Part shown: in pieces, positions 8,023 through 16,305 of the stretch
Layout of the letters: each line of letters begins with the position of its first letter
Position numbering within the stretch: the stretch's first letter is position 1
Source of the DNA: Gammaproteobacteria bacterium
Lineage (GTDB): Bacteria > Pseudomonadota > Gammaproteobacteria > Arenicellales > JAJDZL01
NCBI GenBank assembly: GCA_022823625.1
Contig: JAJEHQ010000040.1
Span: forward strand, 1 to 38,516
Direction of reading: 5' to 3'
DNA length: 38,516 bases
Program-made: the position numbers and the translations under genes
The notes under the pieces: generated by a model
What the model was told of the DNA's origin: nothing
What the model saw: the letters and a program-made list of their open reading frames with translations, nothing else
The model's database searches: none

Positions 8023-8304
8023 ATGTACATTTGTGTCATCGTCAGACACAACCTGGTGAAACAAATTCAACATCAGAATGATCTGAATAAGGATCAGTTT
8101 GTGTTGAAAACCAATCTGGAAGCAGGAACGCTGCTATCAGAGAATTTCCAAGCCAATGATTGTATTGACGGGGACTATTTTTTCGATGATGACGAACGCG
8201 CTAAAACCTTCGCATCTGTTTGTATGGACTTCACACAAAAGTTGCTGCAAAGTAGACTGGATCGAATTGAAAGCCTCAACTCCGGGGAAGAGTTCACTGC
8301 ATAA
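8023..8304 (+). CDS. Small acidic unknown protein
   Basis: I do not recognise this 93-residue product. It lies 18 bp after the CDGSH gene on the same strand and 42 bp before the hydrolase. The middle is acidic (FFDDDERAKTF) and the C-terminal half looks helical (FTQKLLQSRLDRIESLNSGEEF). There is no signal peptide. No clear ribosome-binding site precedes the ATG at 8023; a GTG at 8056 would give an 82-residue version. Its position inside the gene string is the main reason to accept it, so treat it as a probable but unproven gene. Confidence 0.5.
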   Translation: MYICVIVRHNLVKQIQHQNDLNKDQFVLKTNLEAGTLLSENFQANDCIDGDYFFDDDERAKTFASVCMDFTQKLLQSRLDRIESLNSGEEFTA

Positions 8305-8346
8305 GACAGCGACACTGCATTGTACCGAGGAGGAAATCCAATCGCC

Positions 8347-9168
8347 ATGATTGTGTCAAGGCAATCTAGCACTGTTAAGTCAGTATTCCTGAGCGTTTTA
8401 GCCATAGCCGGGTTAAGTGTAACTCTCTTCGTTGAGGCCGCTGACAATTCACCAGATTATGAAAGGGAGCAGCGATTAATTGATGAAGCAGAGGCTGGTC
8501 TGTTTGATGGTGAAATCGTATATTTTCCAGCTGGCAACAGAGATGTTTTCGCATTATTATCAGAACCTGAGGAACCGACTATTGAAGGTATCGTCATGTT
8601 GTTGCACGGGCGGGGGTTTCATCCTGACTGGCCACAAGTCGTTGGACCACTGCGAGAAGGATTGACTGACAACGGAATTCCAACATTCTCCGTACAGATG
8701 CCAGTGCTTGCCAAAGATGCAAAATACTACGACTATCTTGAAATCATACCCGAATCATTTCCACGAATTCAGGGTGCAATCGAATATTTGAATGATATAG
8801 GCTACGAGTGGATAGCAATTGTTGCCCACAGTTGCTCAGTTCACATGACAATGTCATGGATTCAACAGTTTGGCGATTCAGGATTTCATGCCTATGCGGG
8901 TATAGGCATGGGTGCAACAGATTATCGACAGCCCATGTTACAGCCCTTTCCTTTCGATCAAATCAGCTTGCCTGTATTGGATTTATTTGGCAGCCAAGAC
9001 TATCCCGCAGTAGTCAAGGGTGCTTCTGAACGAATAGAAGTCATACAAGCCGTCGGCAACACTCAATCGGCACAGATCATCATTGATGGTGCTGATCACT
9101 TTTTTGAAGATTACGAGGACGAGTTGGTCAGCGCGATTACTGAGTGGATTACTTCGCTACATAATTAG
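8347..9168 (+). CDS. Exported alpha/beta hydrolase, DUF3530-like
   Basis: The 273-residue protein has an N-terminal signal peptide (MIVSRQSSTVKS, then a hydrophobic core, cleavage near VEAADN) and an alpha/beta-hydrolase core. The oxyanion-side motif MLLHGRGFHPDW matches the DUF3530 type. The nucleophile elbow reads AHSCS instead of G-x-S-x-G, so S-C-S replaces the usual glycine surroundings. An acid residue is likely in LDLFGSQD and the histidine in DGADHFFED. It should act in the periplasm or be lipid-facing, but the substrate is unknown. The ATG at 8347 is preferred because an AGGAGG box lies upstream; an in-frame ATG at 8320 would precede that box. It ends the plus-strand gene string and is convergent with phoU, 25 bp between stops. 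Confidence 0.7.
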   Translation: MIVSRQSSTVKSVFLSVLAIAGLSVTLFVEAADNSPDYEREQRLIDEAEAGLFDGEIVYFPAGNRDVFALLSEPEEPTIEGIVMLLHGRGFHPDWPQVVGPLREGLTDNGIPTFSVQMPVLAKDAKYYDYLEIIPESFPRIQGAIEYLNDIGYEWIAIVAHSCSVHMTMSWIQQFGDSGFHAYAGIGMGATDYRQPMLQPFPFDQISLPVLDLFGSQDYPAVVKGASERIEVIQAVGNTQSAQIIIDGADHFFEDYEDELVSAITEWITSLHN

Positions 9169-9193
9169 CAAAATGCACTTCAGAGGTTGATGA

Positions 9194-9889
9194 TTAATCT
9201 CCAATACCGACCTTATCGATGTCGAGGTGTCGGATGTCTTCACCTCTCACAAAATATACGATGTGCTCACAAATGTTGCAGCTTCTGTCTGCCACTCGTT
9301 CCAGTGAACGAATTGTCCACAGGATATCTATGGCTTCTGGAATAGATTCCGAGTCAGCCATCATCCAATTGATCAATTTCTTCAGCGAATTGCGAAATTT
9401 TTTGTCAACTTTCTTTTCTTGTCGGATAAGCTCTAAGGAAGAAGAGTCGTCAGTCGATTCAAATGCTTCCAGAGTGAGATTGAGATGGGTTAGAACGCGA
9501 TTGCAGAGTTTCTCCAAGTCTTCGTAAACTGGAATATTGTCTGACACGTAAGTGGCTCGACTGCCCATGAGTGCGATCCGGGTTATTTCATCGCCCATAC
9601 GCTCAAGATCGTTGACAGTCTTTAAAATCATCACAACAAACCTTAAGTCTCCCGCCGCCGGCTGACGACGTGCCAGAAGTTCTGTGCTTTTTCTATCGAT
9701 TTCAACTTCCAGGCGATTTACAAGCACTTCGTTGTCTGCTACCAGTTGAGCTAGCATTCTGTCACCCCTTGCCAGGGCATTGGTCGCATGTTTCAGTTGA
9801 CTTTCGATGAGCCTTCCCATCTCAATTGTCTGCTCACCCAGTTCTGCCAACTCAACATCGAACATGGTGGAATAGTGGCCTTCAATCAT
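9194..9889 (-). CDS. phoU: Phosphate transport regulator PhoU
   Basis: PhoU is a 231-residue all-helical protein, made of two three-helix repeats, that links the Pst transporter to the PhoR/PhoB phosphate sensor and restrains phosphate uptake. The metal-binding/conserved motifs of each repeat are visible: NDLERMGDEITRIA in the first half and RSLERVADRSCNICEHIVY in the second. Length fits the family (about 220-240). It is transcribed away from pstS, separated by a 329-bp divergent regulatory region. In enterobacteria phoU is instead the last gene of the pst operon, so the divergent order is a local difference. A GGAG element about 12 bases upstream supports the start at 9889. Confidence 0.95.
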   Translation of the reverse strand: MIEGHYSTMFDVELAELGEQTIEMGRLIESQLKHATNALARGDRMLAQLVADNEVLVNRLEVEIDRKSTELLARRQPAAGDLRFVVMILKTVNDLERMGDEITRIALMGSRATYVSDNIPVYEDLEKLCNRVLTHLNLTLEAFESTDDSSSLELIRQEKKVDKKFRNSLKKLINWMMADSESIPEAIDILWTIRSLERVADRSCNICEHIVYFVRGEDIRHLDIDKVGIGD

Positions 9890-9973
9890 TGATCATCGGT
9901 ACTCCAAATAACTGATTAAACAACGTTAACTTCCAACTAATAGGTGATTTTATTTAGTCAGTCGAACAAATTC

Positions 9974-9985
9974 GCCAAATTTGGC
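9974..9985. promoter_or_regulatory. 12-bp palindrome GCCAAATTTGGC
   Basis: A perfect palindrome GCCAAATTTGGC lies 85 bp upstream of the phoU start and about 130 bp upstream of the pstS -35. It could be a regulator site for either gene. No family assignment is possible from the sequence alone. Confidence 0.35.
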
Positions 9986-10112
9986 AACCGTACTAAATCA
10001 AACACTTCATTGATCATTCTGATTAAAAAATTAACTTACAACCTTATTTCTTTGATTGAAAGAATCTAAAAATCTCCTAGAAAAAAACACAATTATTTTT
10101 TCAAATTTTGTG

Positions 10113-10140
10113 TTGACAAACCGAAATTATCCACTATATT
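10113..10140 (+). promoter_or_regulatory. Predicted sigma-70 promoter of pstS
   Basis: TTGACA at 10113-10118 matches the -35 consensus exactly. TATATT at 10135-10140 matches the -10 consensus in five of six positions, with a 16-bp spacer. Transcription would start near 10146-10148, leaving a leader of about 70 bases before pstS. A -35 this good is unusual for a PhoB-activated pst promoter, which normally has a pho box in place of the -35. The operon may therefore be controlled by repression instead. Confidence 0.7.
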
Positions 10141-10145
10141 TGCTC

Positions 10146-10163
10146 TTGAAGTGATCACTTCAA
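10146..10163. promoter_or_regulatory. 18-bp perfect palindrome at pstS transcription start
   Basis: TTGAAGTGATCACTTCAA is its own reverse complement and begins 6 bases after the -10 box, so it overlaps the predicted transcription start. Such a position is classic for a repressor operator; as RNA it could also form a short 5' hairpin, though a stem with no loop is unfavourable. The responsible regulator is not encoded nearby in any recognisable form. Confidence 0.55.
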
Positions 10164-10218
10164 ACCCGACTTCGACGACCTTATTCAGGTCGATTTATTT
10201 ATCAACTGGAGATGTGAT

Positions 10219-11289
10219 ATGTTTAATCAGTCGTCAAGTCTCAGGGTTTTCCTGACTGTTCTAGCAGTTATGCTAGCGTCTTTTTCAGCCTCCACTCAGG
10301 CTGCCGAAAGAGACTACATCAGCATCGTAGGTTCTTCTACTGTATATCCATTCGCAACGGTTGTTGCTGAGCGATTTGGAACTAGCACACAGTACAAAGC
10401 CCCAATAATTGAATCAACTGGTTCTGGCGGTGGCCTGAAACTGTTTTGCGCTGGTATTGGCGTTTCCCATCCTGACGTTACGAACGCATCGCGTCGTATC
10501 AAGCAGTCGGAAATCGACAAATGCGCTGAAAACGGTATCAATGACATCGTCGAAATCAAGATCGGCTACGACGGAATTGTTCTTGCAAATTCCACTAGTG
10601 CCAAACGAATGAGCCTTTCTCGCAGGGATGTTTTTCTCGCCCTTGCGAAAAACATCCCGAATCCAGATGGATCTGAATCACTCATTCAAAATCCTCACAT
10701 GACGTGGAAGGATGTAAATTCTGAACTTCCAGAGATTGCGATTCGAGTGCTCGGCCCACCGCCGACATCTGGAACTCGCGACGCTTTTGCCGAACTGGCG
10801 CTTGAAGCAGGCTGCAAGACTTTTGACTGGCTCAAAGCAATGCGAAAGACTGACAAAAGCCAGTACAAGTCCATTTGCCACGGTGTCCGTGAAGATGGTG
10901 GTTGGGTAGAAGCAGGTGAGAACGACAATCTAATCGTTCAGAAGTTGAATGCAGATCCTGAATCTTTAGGCGTTTTTGGTTTCAGTTTTCTTGATCAGAA
11001 CTCAGACTTGGTTCAGGGTTCGGTTATAGATGGTGTTGAGCCGGAATTTGAAAACATCGCCAACGGTTCCTACAAAATTTCTAGACCTTTATATTTCTAC
11101 GTGAAGACCGCTCACGTTAACCTGATTCCTGGAATCAAGGAATACATTACGGAATTCACAAGCGACCGAGCTTGGGGTGAAGATGGCTACTTGGTTGACA
11201 AAGGAATGATTCCAATGTCAGACGAGGAGAGAAATCAGTTCAAGACGGCCGGCATGGAGTTGACAACCGTCAGACTCGCTTCTGAATAA
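10219..11289 (+). CDS. pstS: Phosphate ABC transporter substrate-binding protein
   Basis: The 356-residue periplasmic protein captures phosphate for the PstCAB transporter. It has a signal peptide ending in ASTQAAERD (cleavage after TQA), then ISIVGSSTVYPF and STGSGGGLKLFCAG, the phosphate-loop motifs of PstS, and GPPTSGTRDAF in the second lobe. It is of the longer PstS/SphX-like subgroup rather than the E. coli type. The start is preceded by CTGGAG. It is followed by a large hairpin before pstC, likely to keep pstS expression above that of the permeases. Confidence 0.95.
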   Translation: MFNQSSSLRVFLTVLAVMLASFSASTQAAERDYISIVGSSTVYPFATVVAERFGTSTQYKAPIIESTGSGGGLKLFCAGIGVSHPDVTNASRRIKQSEIDKCAENGINDIVEIKIGYDGIVLANSTSAKRMSLSRRDVFLALAKNIPNPDGSESLIQNPHMTWKDVNSELPEIAIRVLGPPPTSGTRDAFAELALEAGCKTFDWLKAMRKTDKSQYKSICHGVREDGGWVEAGENDNLIVQKLNADPESLGVFGFSFLDQNSDLVQGSVIDGVEPEFENIANGSYKISRPLYFYVKTAHVNLIPGIKEYITEFTSDRAWGEDGYLVDKGMIPMSDEERNQFKTAGMELTTVRLASE

Positions 11290-11351
11290 ACTATTTAATC
11301 AATAGTTTAAATTTCAATGTTGTCATTGTTTTTCAATGGCAATAGAGAGTA

Positions 11352-11410
11352 AATCTTGGTACGTCTTACCGATGGGTCGATTGTCTCCTGTCGGTAAGAC
11401 GTCTAAGATT
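11352..11410 (+). other. Large intercistronic stem-loop after pstS
   Basis: A 12-bp perfect stem, ACGTCTTACCGA (11361-11372) with TCGGTAAGACGT (11391-11402), encloses an 18-base loop. It is extended outward by AATCTT (11352-11357) with AAGATT (11405-11410). No T-run follows directly; a T9 tract appears only about 30 bases later, just before the pstC ribosome-binding site. I read it as an mRNA-stabilising or partial attenuation element rather than a full terminator. Confidence 0.7.
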
Positions 11411-11464
11411 GACTTTATTTCACTCGCAATTTAATCTGTTTTTTTTTAACGGAAGTAAAATCAG

Positions 11465-12856
11465 GTGACCGGCTGGACTTTAGTTTTATTAGTATTGGCG
11501 CTGTCGTCACTGTTTTATTTTTTGGCGAAACGGCGCTCACTTCGAGTAGCGACGACGGTAGGTGGCATTCATAAGCTACATTCAGCACCACGCTACTACG
11601 GTGTTGTGGCAGCTTTGCTGTTCGCTGTACCAGCAATGTTGGTGCTGGGTGTATGGTTGAGCATCAACCAGAACATCGTTCTAAAAATTGTCTTAACTGA
11701 ATACTTCCCTGAACTCAATTGGGAGTCGCAAGTTGATGTAGATTGGCTGACCAGTCAGATACAGATTCTTGCCCAAACTGGAAGGTTGGAAAATGTCGAA
11801 AATGCTGAGGTATTGAATGCAGCAGCAGATCGATATCAATATTTGACCAGTCTGAGCGACACACTTCGAAATGCATCAGTCTTAGCACTTGGCGCGATAG
11901 TAAGTTTTATCTTTATATTGTTCATTTCCGCGCGACTAAAGGCACGGCCGATCGCAGAAACATTAATTCAAGGCCTTCTCATATTTAGTTCTCTGATTGC
12001 AATATTTACGACAATCGGGATTGTGCTCTCTGTCTTGTTTGAAGCAATTAGTTTTTTCAGAATCATTCCTTTCACCGAGTTTATGTTTGGGCTTGAATGG
12101 AGCCCACAAATTGCCATTCGAGAGGACCAGGTTGGATCATCTGGTCTGTTTGGTAGCATTCCCTTATTTACCGGTACTTTGTTAATCGCCGCTGTCGCCA
12201 TGACTGTAGCGGTACCTGTGGGTCTATTGTCTGCAATCTATCTTGCTGAATACGCGTCCCCTAATGTACGATCATTCGCCAAACCAGCACTGGAAATACT
12301 CGCAGGTGTTCCTACCGTAGTGTACGGATTCTTTGCAGCGCTGGTGGTAGCGCCTTACCTGTCTGATCTCGGTGCATACTTAGGGTTGGATATTGCCCAC
12401 GAGAGCGCATTGGCGGCAGGGGTTGTGATGGGAATCATGATTATTCCTTTCGTATCTTCGCTATCAGATGACGTGATAACAGCATTACCTCAGTCGATTC
12501 GAGAGGCTTCTCTGGCTTGTGGTGCTACGAAATCAGAAACGATCAAGAAAGTAGTTTTTCCTGCTGCATTGCCTGGCATTGTGGGGGCGTTGCTGTTAGC
12601 CATTTCTCGTGCAATTGGTGAAACGATGATTGTGCTTATGGCAGCAGGTTTGGCAGCAAAGCTTACCGCCAATCCATTGGAATCCGTAACAACCGTTACT
12701 GTACAAATCGTAACGCTTTTGGTAGGTGATCAGGAATTTGACAATCCGAAAACCCTTGCGGCATTTGCGTTGGGATTGACGTTGTTTGTTGCAACTCTAG
12801 TGCTTAACATGACCGCTTTGTATATCGTTCGAAAATACAGTGAGCAGTATGACTAG
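11465..12856 (+). CDS. pstC: Phosphate ABC transporter permease PstC
   Basis: PstC is one of the two inner-membrane channel subunits of the phosphate importer. The 463-residue product is longer than E. coli PstC (about 320). It has extra N-terminal helices (about 4-20, 46-68, 138-158, 165-195) and a periplasmic/connecting region before the BPD permease domain at about 240-455. The cytoplasmic coupling (EAA) loop is EASLACGATKSETIKKVVFPAALPG. The start is a GTG with GGAAG 9 bases ahead; no in-frame ATG precedes it after the upstream hairpin. Its stop overlaps the pstA start by 8 bases, indicating coupled translation. Confidence 0.92.
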   Translation: MTGWTLVLLVLALSSLFYFLAKRRSLRVATTVGGIHKLHSAPRYYGVVAALLFAVPAMLVLGVWLSINQNIVLKIVLTEYFPELNWESQVDVDWLTSQIQILAQTGRLENVENAEVLNAAADRYQYLTSLSDTLRNASVLALGAIVSFIFILFISARLKARPIAETLIQGLLIFSSLIAIFTTIGIVLSVLFEAISFFRIIPFTEFMFGLEWSPQIAIREDQVGSSGLFGSIPLFTGTLLIAAVAMTVAVPVGLLSAIYLAEYASPNVRSFAKPALEILAGVPTVVYGFFAALVVAPYLSDLGAYLGLDIAHESALAAGVVMGIMIIPFVSSLSDDVITALPQSIREASLACGATKSETIKKVVFPAALPGIVGALLLAISRAIGETMIVLMAAGLAAKLTANPLESVTTVTVQIVTLLVGDQEFDNPKTLAAFALGLTLFVATLVLNMTALYIVRKYSEQYD

Positions 12857-14144
12857 CAGATTGGAAGCTGCGAGTTCAGGCAGTCACTGGGATACCGCTG
12901 CGTTCAAACGTCGCTTGCGACGACGGCGCAGCGCAGAAAAACGATTTAAGTGGTACGGCATCGGGGCAGTGCTTCTTGGCATTTTCTTTGTCTTTATGTT
13001 GTTTTCCAGCATTGCCATCAATGGCGTTGGTGCATTTTGGCAAACTCAAATTCAATTGGATATTTATTTCGATCCAGCTGAAATCAGTGAAGCGAACTTG
13101 TACAGTGCGAATTATGGTAAGCTTGTGAAACAGGCTATGTATAGCCAATTTCCAGAAGTCGCTAAGCGTAAGGAAAAGCGCCAGCTCAGTCGGATGGTAA
13201 GTGTAGGCGCAGATGTTATGCTGCAGGATTTGGTGACATCTGATCCTTCAATTATCGGGACGACACAGTCTCTTTGGTTTCCAATTGACGATTCGTTCGA
13301 CATGCTCTACAAGAATGATTTTGGTCGCGATCCTGACAAGGGAGGTGCTGGACTGATTTCCAAGAATCAACTAGGATGGTTCGACACGCTGGTTGAAAAG
13401 GGAAAGATCGAAAGTCGGTTCAATAAGCGCTACTTTACTGCGGGAGATTCAAGGGAACCTGAACTTGCCGGACTTAGAGGCGCGCTGATGGGTTCGTTTT
13501 TTACAATCCTCGTTACCTTGGCAATTTCATTTCCCGTCGGTGTAGCCGCAGCCTGCTATCTCGAAGAGTTTGCACCGCGCAACAAGTTTACCGATTTCAT
13601 CGAAATCAACATCAATAATCTTGCCGCCGTACCATCTGTGGTATTTGGAATATTGGGGCTGGCTGTTTTCATTAATTTCTTTGGATTGCCAAGATCCGTT
13701 CCACTGGTTGGCGGATTAGTTTTGAGTCTAATGACAATTCCAACAATCATCATTGCTGGGAGGGCTGCACTCCGAGCGGTTCCTCCATCGATTCGGGAAG
13801 GTGCGTTAGCTCTAGGTGCATCCAAAACCCAGGCTGTCATTCAAGAAGTAGTACCATTGGCGATGCCAGGAATGTTAACTGGTACAATCATAGGTATTGC
13901 ACAGGCGTTAGGAGAAACGGCTCCACTTTTGATGATTGGTATGGTCGCATTTATTGTAGATGTACCTGGCGGGCCACTGGACCCGTCTACAGTTTTGCCT
14001 GTACAGATATTTCTTTGGGCTGACAGCCCTGAGCGAGCGTTTCTGGAAAAAACATCAGGCGCAATCCTAATTTTGCTAGCGTTTTTAATTGCAATGAATA
14101 TTGTTGCAGTGATTATGCGGCGCAGATTCGAGCGCCGTTGGTAA
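12849..14144 (+). CDS. pstA: Phosphate ABC transporter permease PstA
   Basis: PstA is the second permease subunit. The predicted 431-residue protein has a basic N-terminal tail (KRRLRRRRSAEKR), a first transmembrane helix at about 40-62, a long periplasmic loop of about 150 residues, and the permease domain at about 210-430. The coupling loop is EGALALGASKTQAVIQEVVPLAMPG. The long periplasmic loop is absent from E. coli PstA (296 residues) but is known in many proteobacterial homologues. I chose the ATG at 12849, which overlaps pstC by 8 bases; a GTG at 12840 is an alternative. Confidence 0.92.
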   Translation: MTSRLEAASSGSHWDTAAFKRRLRRRRSAEKRFKWYGIGAVLLGIFFVFMLFSSIAINGVGAFWQTQIQLDIYFDPAEISEANLYSANYGKLVKQAMYSQFPEVAKRKEKRQLSRMVSVGADVMLQDLVTSDPSIIGTTQSLWFPIDDSFDMLYKNDFGRDPDKGGAGLISKNQLGWFDTLVEKGKIESRFNKRYFTAGDSREPELAGLRGALMGSFFTILVTLAISFPVGVAAACYLEEFAPRNKFTDFIEININNLAAVPSVVFGILGLAVFINFFGLPRSVPLVGGLVLSLMTIPTIIIAGRAALRAVPPSIREGALALGASKTQAVIQEVVPLAMPGMLTGTIIGIAQALGETAPLLMIGMVAFIVDVPGGPLDPSTVLPVQIFLWADSPERAFLEKTSGAILILLAFLIAMNIVAVIMRRRFERRW

Positions 14145-14181
14145 CAGACGACAAATCAATAAGATTGTGAGAATTTGAGCA

Positions 14182-15051
14182 ATGGAAAACTCAACAGAAA
14201 CAACTAATAAAGAACGAATTGTTACTCGGCTAGACGACACTATTTTCCAAGGAAGAGTTTCTGAATCAGACGGTGCTGATTCGAACCTGTCTCAAAAGTA
14301 CCGTATGACAGCTAAGAATGTCAATGTTTATTACTCGGAAACCCATGCTATTAAAAACGTGAGTTTATCGATTCGTGAAAATGAAGTGCTATCCATTATT
14401 GGACCATCGGGTTGTGGCAAATCCACCTTTTTACGTTGCCTTAATCGAATCAATGACATTGTCGTAGGATGTCGGATTACTGGCGAAATAATGTTGGACG
14501 GAATCGATATCAATGGTGGAGAATTGGATGTAGTTGAACTGCGAGCTCGAGTTGGAATGGTATTTCAGAAACCAAATCCGTTTCCAAAGTCGATTTACGA
14601 CAACATTGCTTATGGACCACGCTTGCATTCGATGGTAAATTCCCGTGAAGAAACCGATGAAGTTGTCTATTCTTGTCTCAGAGAGGTTGGTCTATTATCG
14701 GAAGTTGAAGATCGAATCAACAAGTCGGGAACCGAATTGTCGGGAGGCCAGCAACAGAGACTTTGTATTGCTCGAGCGTTAGCAGTCAAACCAGATGTTA
14801 TTCTTATGGATGAACCTTGTTCCGCGTTGGATCCAATCGCGACAGCGAAAATTGAAGATCTGATTGATGAACTTAGAACACAGTATTCTATCGTCATCGT
14901 TACACACTCGATGCAACAAGCTGCACGCGTCTCTCAGAGAACAGCTTATTTCAATCTCGGAGATCTGATTGAAGTGGGTGACACGGGCGAAGTATTCACT
15001 AATCCAAAACATAAACTTACAGAAGACTACATCACTGGAAGATTTGGTTAA
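14182..15051 (+). CDS. pstB: Phosphate ABC transporter ATPase PstB
   Basis: This 289-residue ATPase powers phosphate import. Walker A is GPSGCGKST, the Q-loop is [19 protein letters not shown] (diagnostic for PstB), the signature is LSGGQQQR, Walker B is [13 protein letters not shown] and the H-loop is [11 protein letters not shown]. About 45 residues precede the usual PstB start (around [10 protein letters not shown]), so a shorter protein starting at the internal ATG is possible. It is the last pst gene; phoU is not downstream but divergent at the other end. Confidence 0.95.
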   Translation: MENSTETTNKERIVTRLDDTIFQGRVSESDGADSNLSQKYRMTAKNVNVYYSETHAIKNVSLSIRENEVLSIIGPSGCGKSTFLRCLNRINDIVVGCRITGEIMLDGIDINGGELDVVELRARVGMVFQKPNPFPKSIYDNIAYGPRLHSMVNSREETDEVVYSCLREVGLLSEVEDRINKSGTELSGGQQQRLCIARALAVKPDVILMDEPCSALDPIATAKIEDLIDELRTQYSIVIVTHSMQQAARVSQRTAYFNLGDLIEVGDTGEVFTNPKHKLTEDYITGRFG

Positions 15052-15476
15052 TCTTTCTGATTTATGTGCAGTTACACATATATTTGTGATTAACCGCATT
15101 CAGTGAAATTGTGGATGCACCTCTTCTGTATTTCACTTGTGTAAAGGAATTCCTTCAAATTGGATAAACCGGGAATGTAGCAAAGTAATTTCATAGGATT
15201 CCAGGTATTACTAGCCAGCCTCAAACCGACTTGGATTAATCCGAACCCCATCTTTCAACTTCTAAAGTTCTCCTTAACTGTCAGCCAGAATTTGAAGGAG
15301 ACAAATTTCTCATGCTCTCTCAAATCCTGCAGAATTGTTGCAGTCAATCATTCCAGAATTTAAAAAAATTCAAGACTCCAAAAAGATTGTTTATTCAATG
15401 TACGATTTCAGATTTGATGTATAAACAAAGAAGCCAAATGCATTAATCTGAAGAATTAATAATCGGAGTCAACAAA
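15052..15476. other. Intergenic region pstB to amino acid transporter
   Basis: This 425-bp gap has no supported gene. An 8-bp inverted repeat, AGTGAAAT (15102-15109) with ATTTCACT (15130-15137), with a 20-base loop and no T-run, is the only hairpin found near the pstB end, so termination there is uncertain. The last 100 bases are AT-rich and should contain the promoter of the next operon, but no convincing -35/-10 pair could be picked by eye. GGAG stands about 10 bases before the next ATG. Confidence 0.4.
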
Positions 15477-16271
15477 ATGTCCGATCACTCAACCGCTAAG
15501 CAAGAGGTTCCTGCGCTTCAGGTCGAAGAAATTCATAAAAGTTTCGGTGCAATTGAAGTTCTAAAGGGAGTCTCCCTTACCGCAAATGATCACGATGTAA
15601 TTTCAATTTTGGGAAGCAGTGGTTCAGGGAAGAGTACGTTTCTTCGCTGTATCAACATGCTGGAATATCCAACTTCAGGCAGCGTACGTGTCAAGGGCGA
15701 ACTGATTGAAATGAGAAATCATAAAGACGGTTCCATAGCACCTGCAGACCGGAAACAGGTTGACAGAATTCGTTCCAAGTTGGCCATGGTGTTTCAACAA
15801 TTTAATCTGTGGTCGCACATGACAGTGATTCAAAATGTTTATGAGGCACCAATGCACGTTCTAAAAATTCCGAAGAAGGAAGCAAAAGAGCATGCTGAAG
15901 CGGTATTGGAGCGTGTCGGATTAATTGATCGTAAGGATTACTACCCTGCACATCTATCCGGCGGACAGCAGCAGCGAGCGGCAATCGCGCGGGCACTTGC
16001 TATGAAGCCAGATTTGATGCTGTTTGATGAACCAACCTCGGCTTTGGATCCTGAGTTGGTGGGAGAAGTTCTCAAGGTCATGCGATCACTGGCTGAGGAC
16101 GGATCGACTATGCTGGTCGTAACTCACGAAATGGGATTCGCCAGGGAAGTGTCGAAGCGAGTAATGTTCTTGCATCAAGGAAGAGTTGAGGAAGACGGGA
16201 CTCCGGGAGAGGTTTTTGATAACCCCAAGTCTGATCGGTTTCGGGAGTTTCTGTCAGGAAGTTTGAAATAA
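15477..16271 (+). CDS. Polar amino acid ABC transporter ATPase (HisP/OccP-like)
   Basis: This 264-residue ATPase has Walker [10 protein letters not shown], the Q-loop [14 protein letters not shown], signature LSGGQQQR, Walker [14 protein letters not shown] and H-loop [12 protein letters not shown]. The [14 protein letters not shown] segment is characteristic of the histidine/lysine/arginine/octopine (HisP, ArtP, OccP) group of polar amino acid importers. It is the first gene of a four-gene set with its binding protein and two permeases; ATPase-first order is common in the arginine/octopine type. It should energise uptake of basic or related amino acids, though the precise substrate is not determined. 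Confidence 0.92.
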   Translation: MSDHSTAKQEVPALQVEEIHKSFGAIEVLKGVSLTANDHDVISILGSSGSGKSTFLRCINMLEYPTSGSVRVKGELIEMRNHKDGSIAPADRKQVDRIRSKLAMVFQQFNLWSHMTVIQNVYEAPMHVLKIPKKEAKEHAEAVLERVGLIDRKDYYPAHLSGGQQQRAAIARALAMKPDLMLFDEPTSALDPELVGEVLKVMRSLAEDGSTMLVVTHEMGFAREVSKRVMFLHQGRVEEDGTPGEVFDNPKSDRFREFLSGSLK

Positions 16272-16305
16272 TTTTGTTTACATTACTTTACGGAGTATCT
16301 TATCA

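Larger units (their letters stand above)
9890..10218. promoter_or_regulatory. Divergent phoU/pstS control region
   Basis: This 329-bp gap between phoU (-) and pstS (+) is AT-rich and carries at least three sites: a 12-bp perfect palindrome at 9974-9985, a near-consensus sigma-70 promoter at 10113-10140, and an 18-bp perfect palindrome at 10146-10163. A short hairpin (CGACCT / AGGTCG, loop TATTC) lies in the pstS leader at about 10175-10191. I looked for a PhoB box (two CTGTCAT-like direct repeats 11 bp apart) and found no convincing copy, which is notable for a pst operon. Confidence 0.6.

Noticed and set aside
9890..10218. PhoB box upstream of pstS
   Set aside because: I found no pair of CTGTCAT-like repeats at 11-bp spacing; weak partial matches were not convincing.
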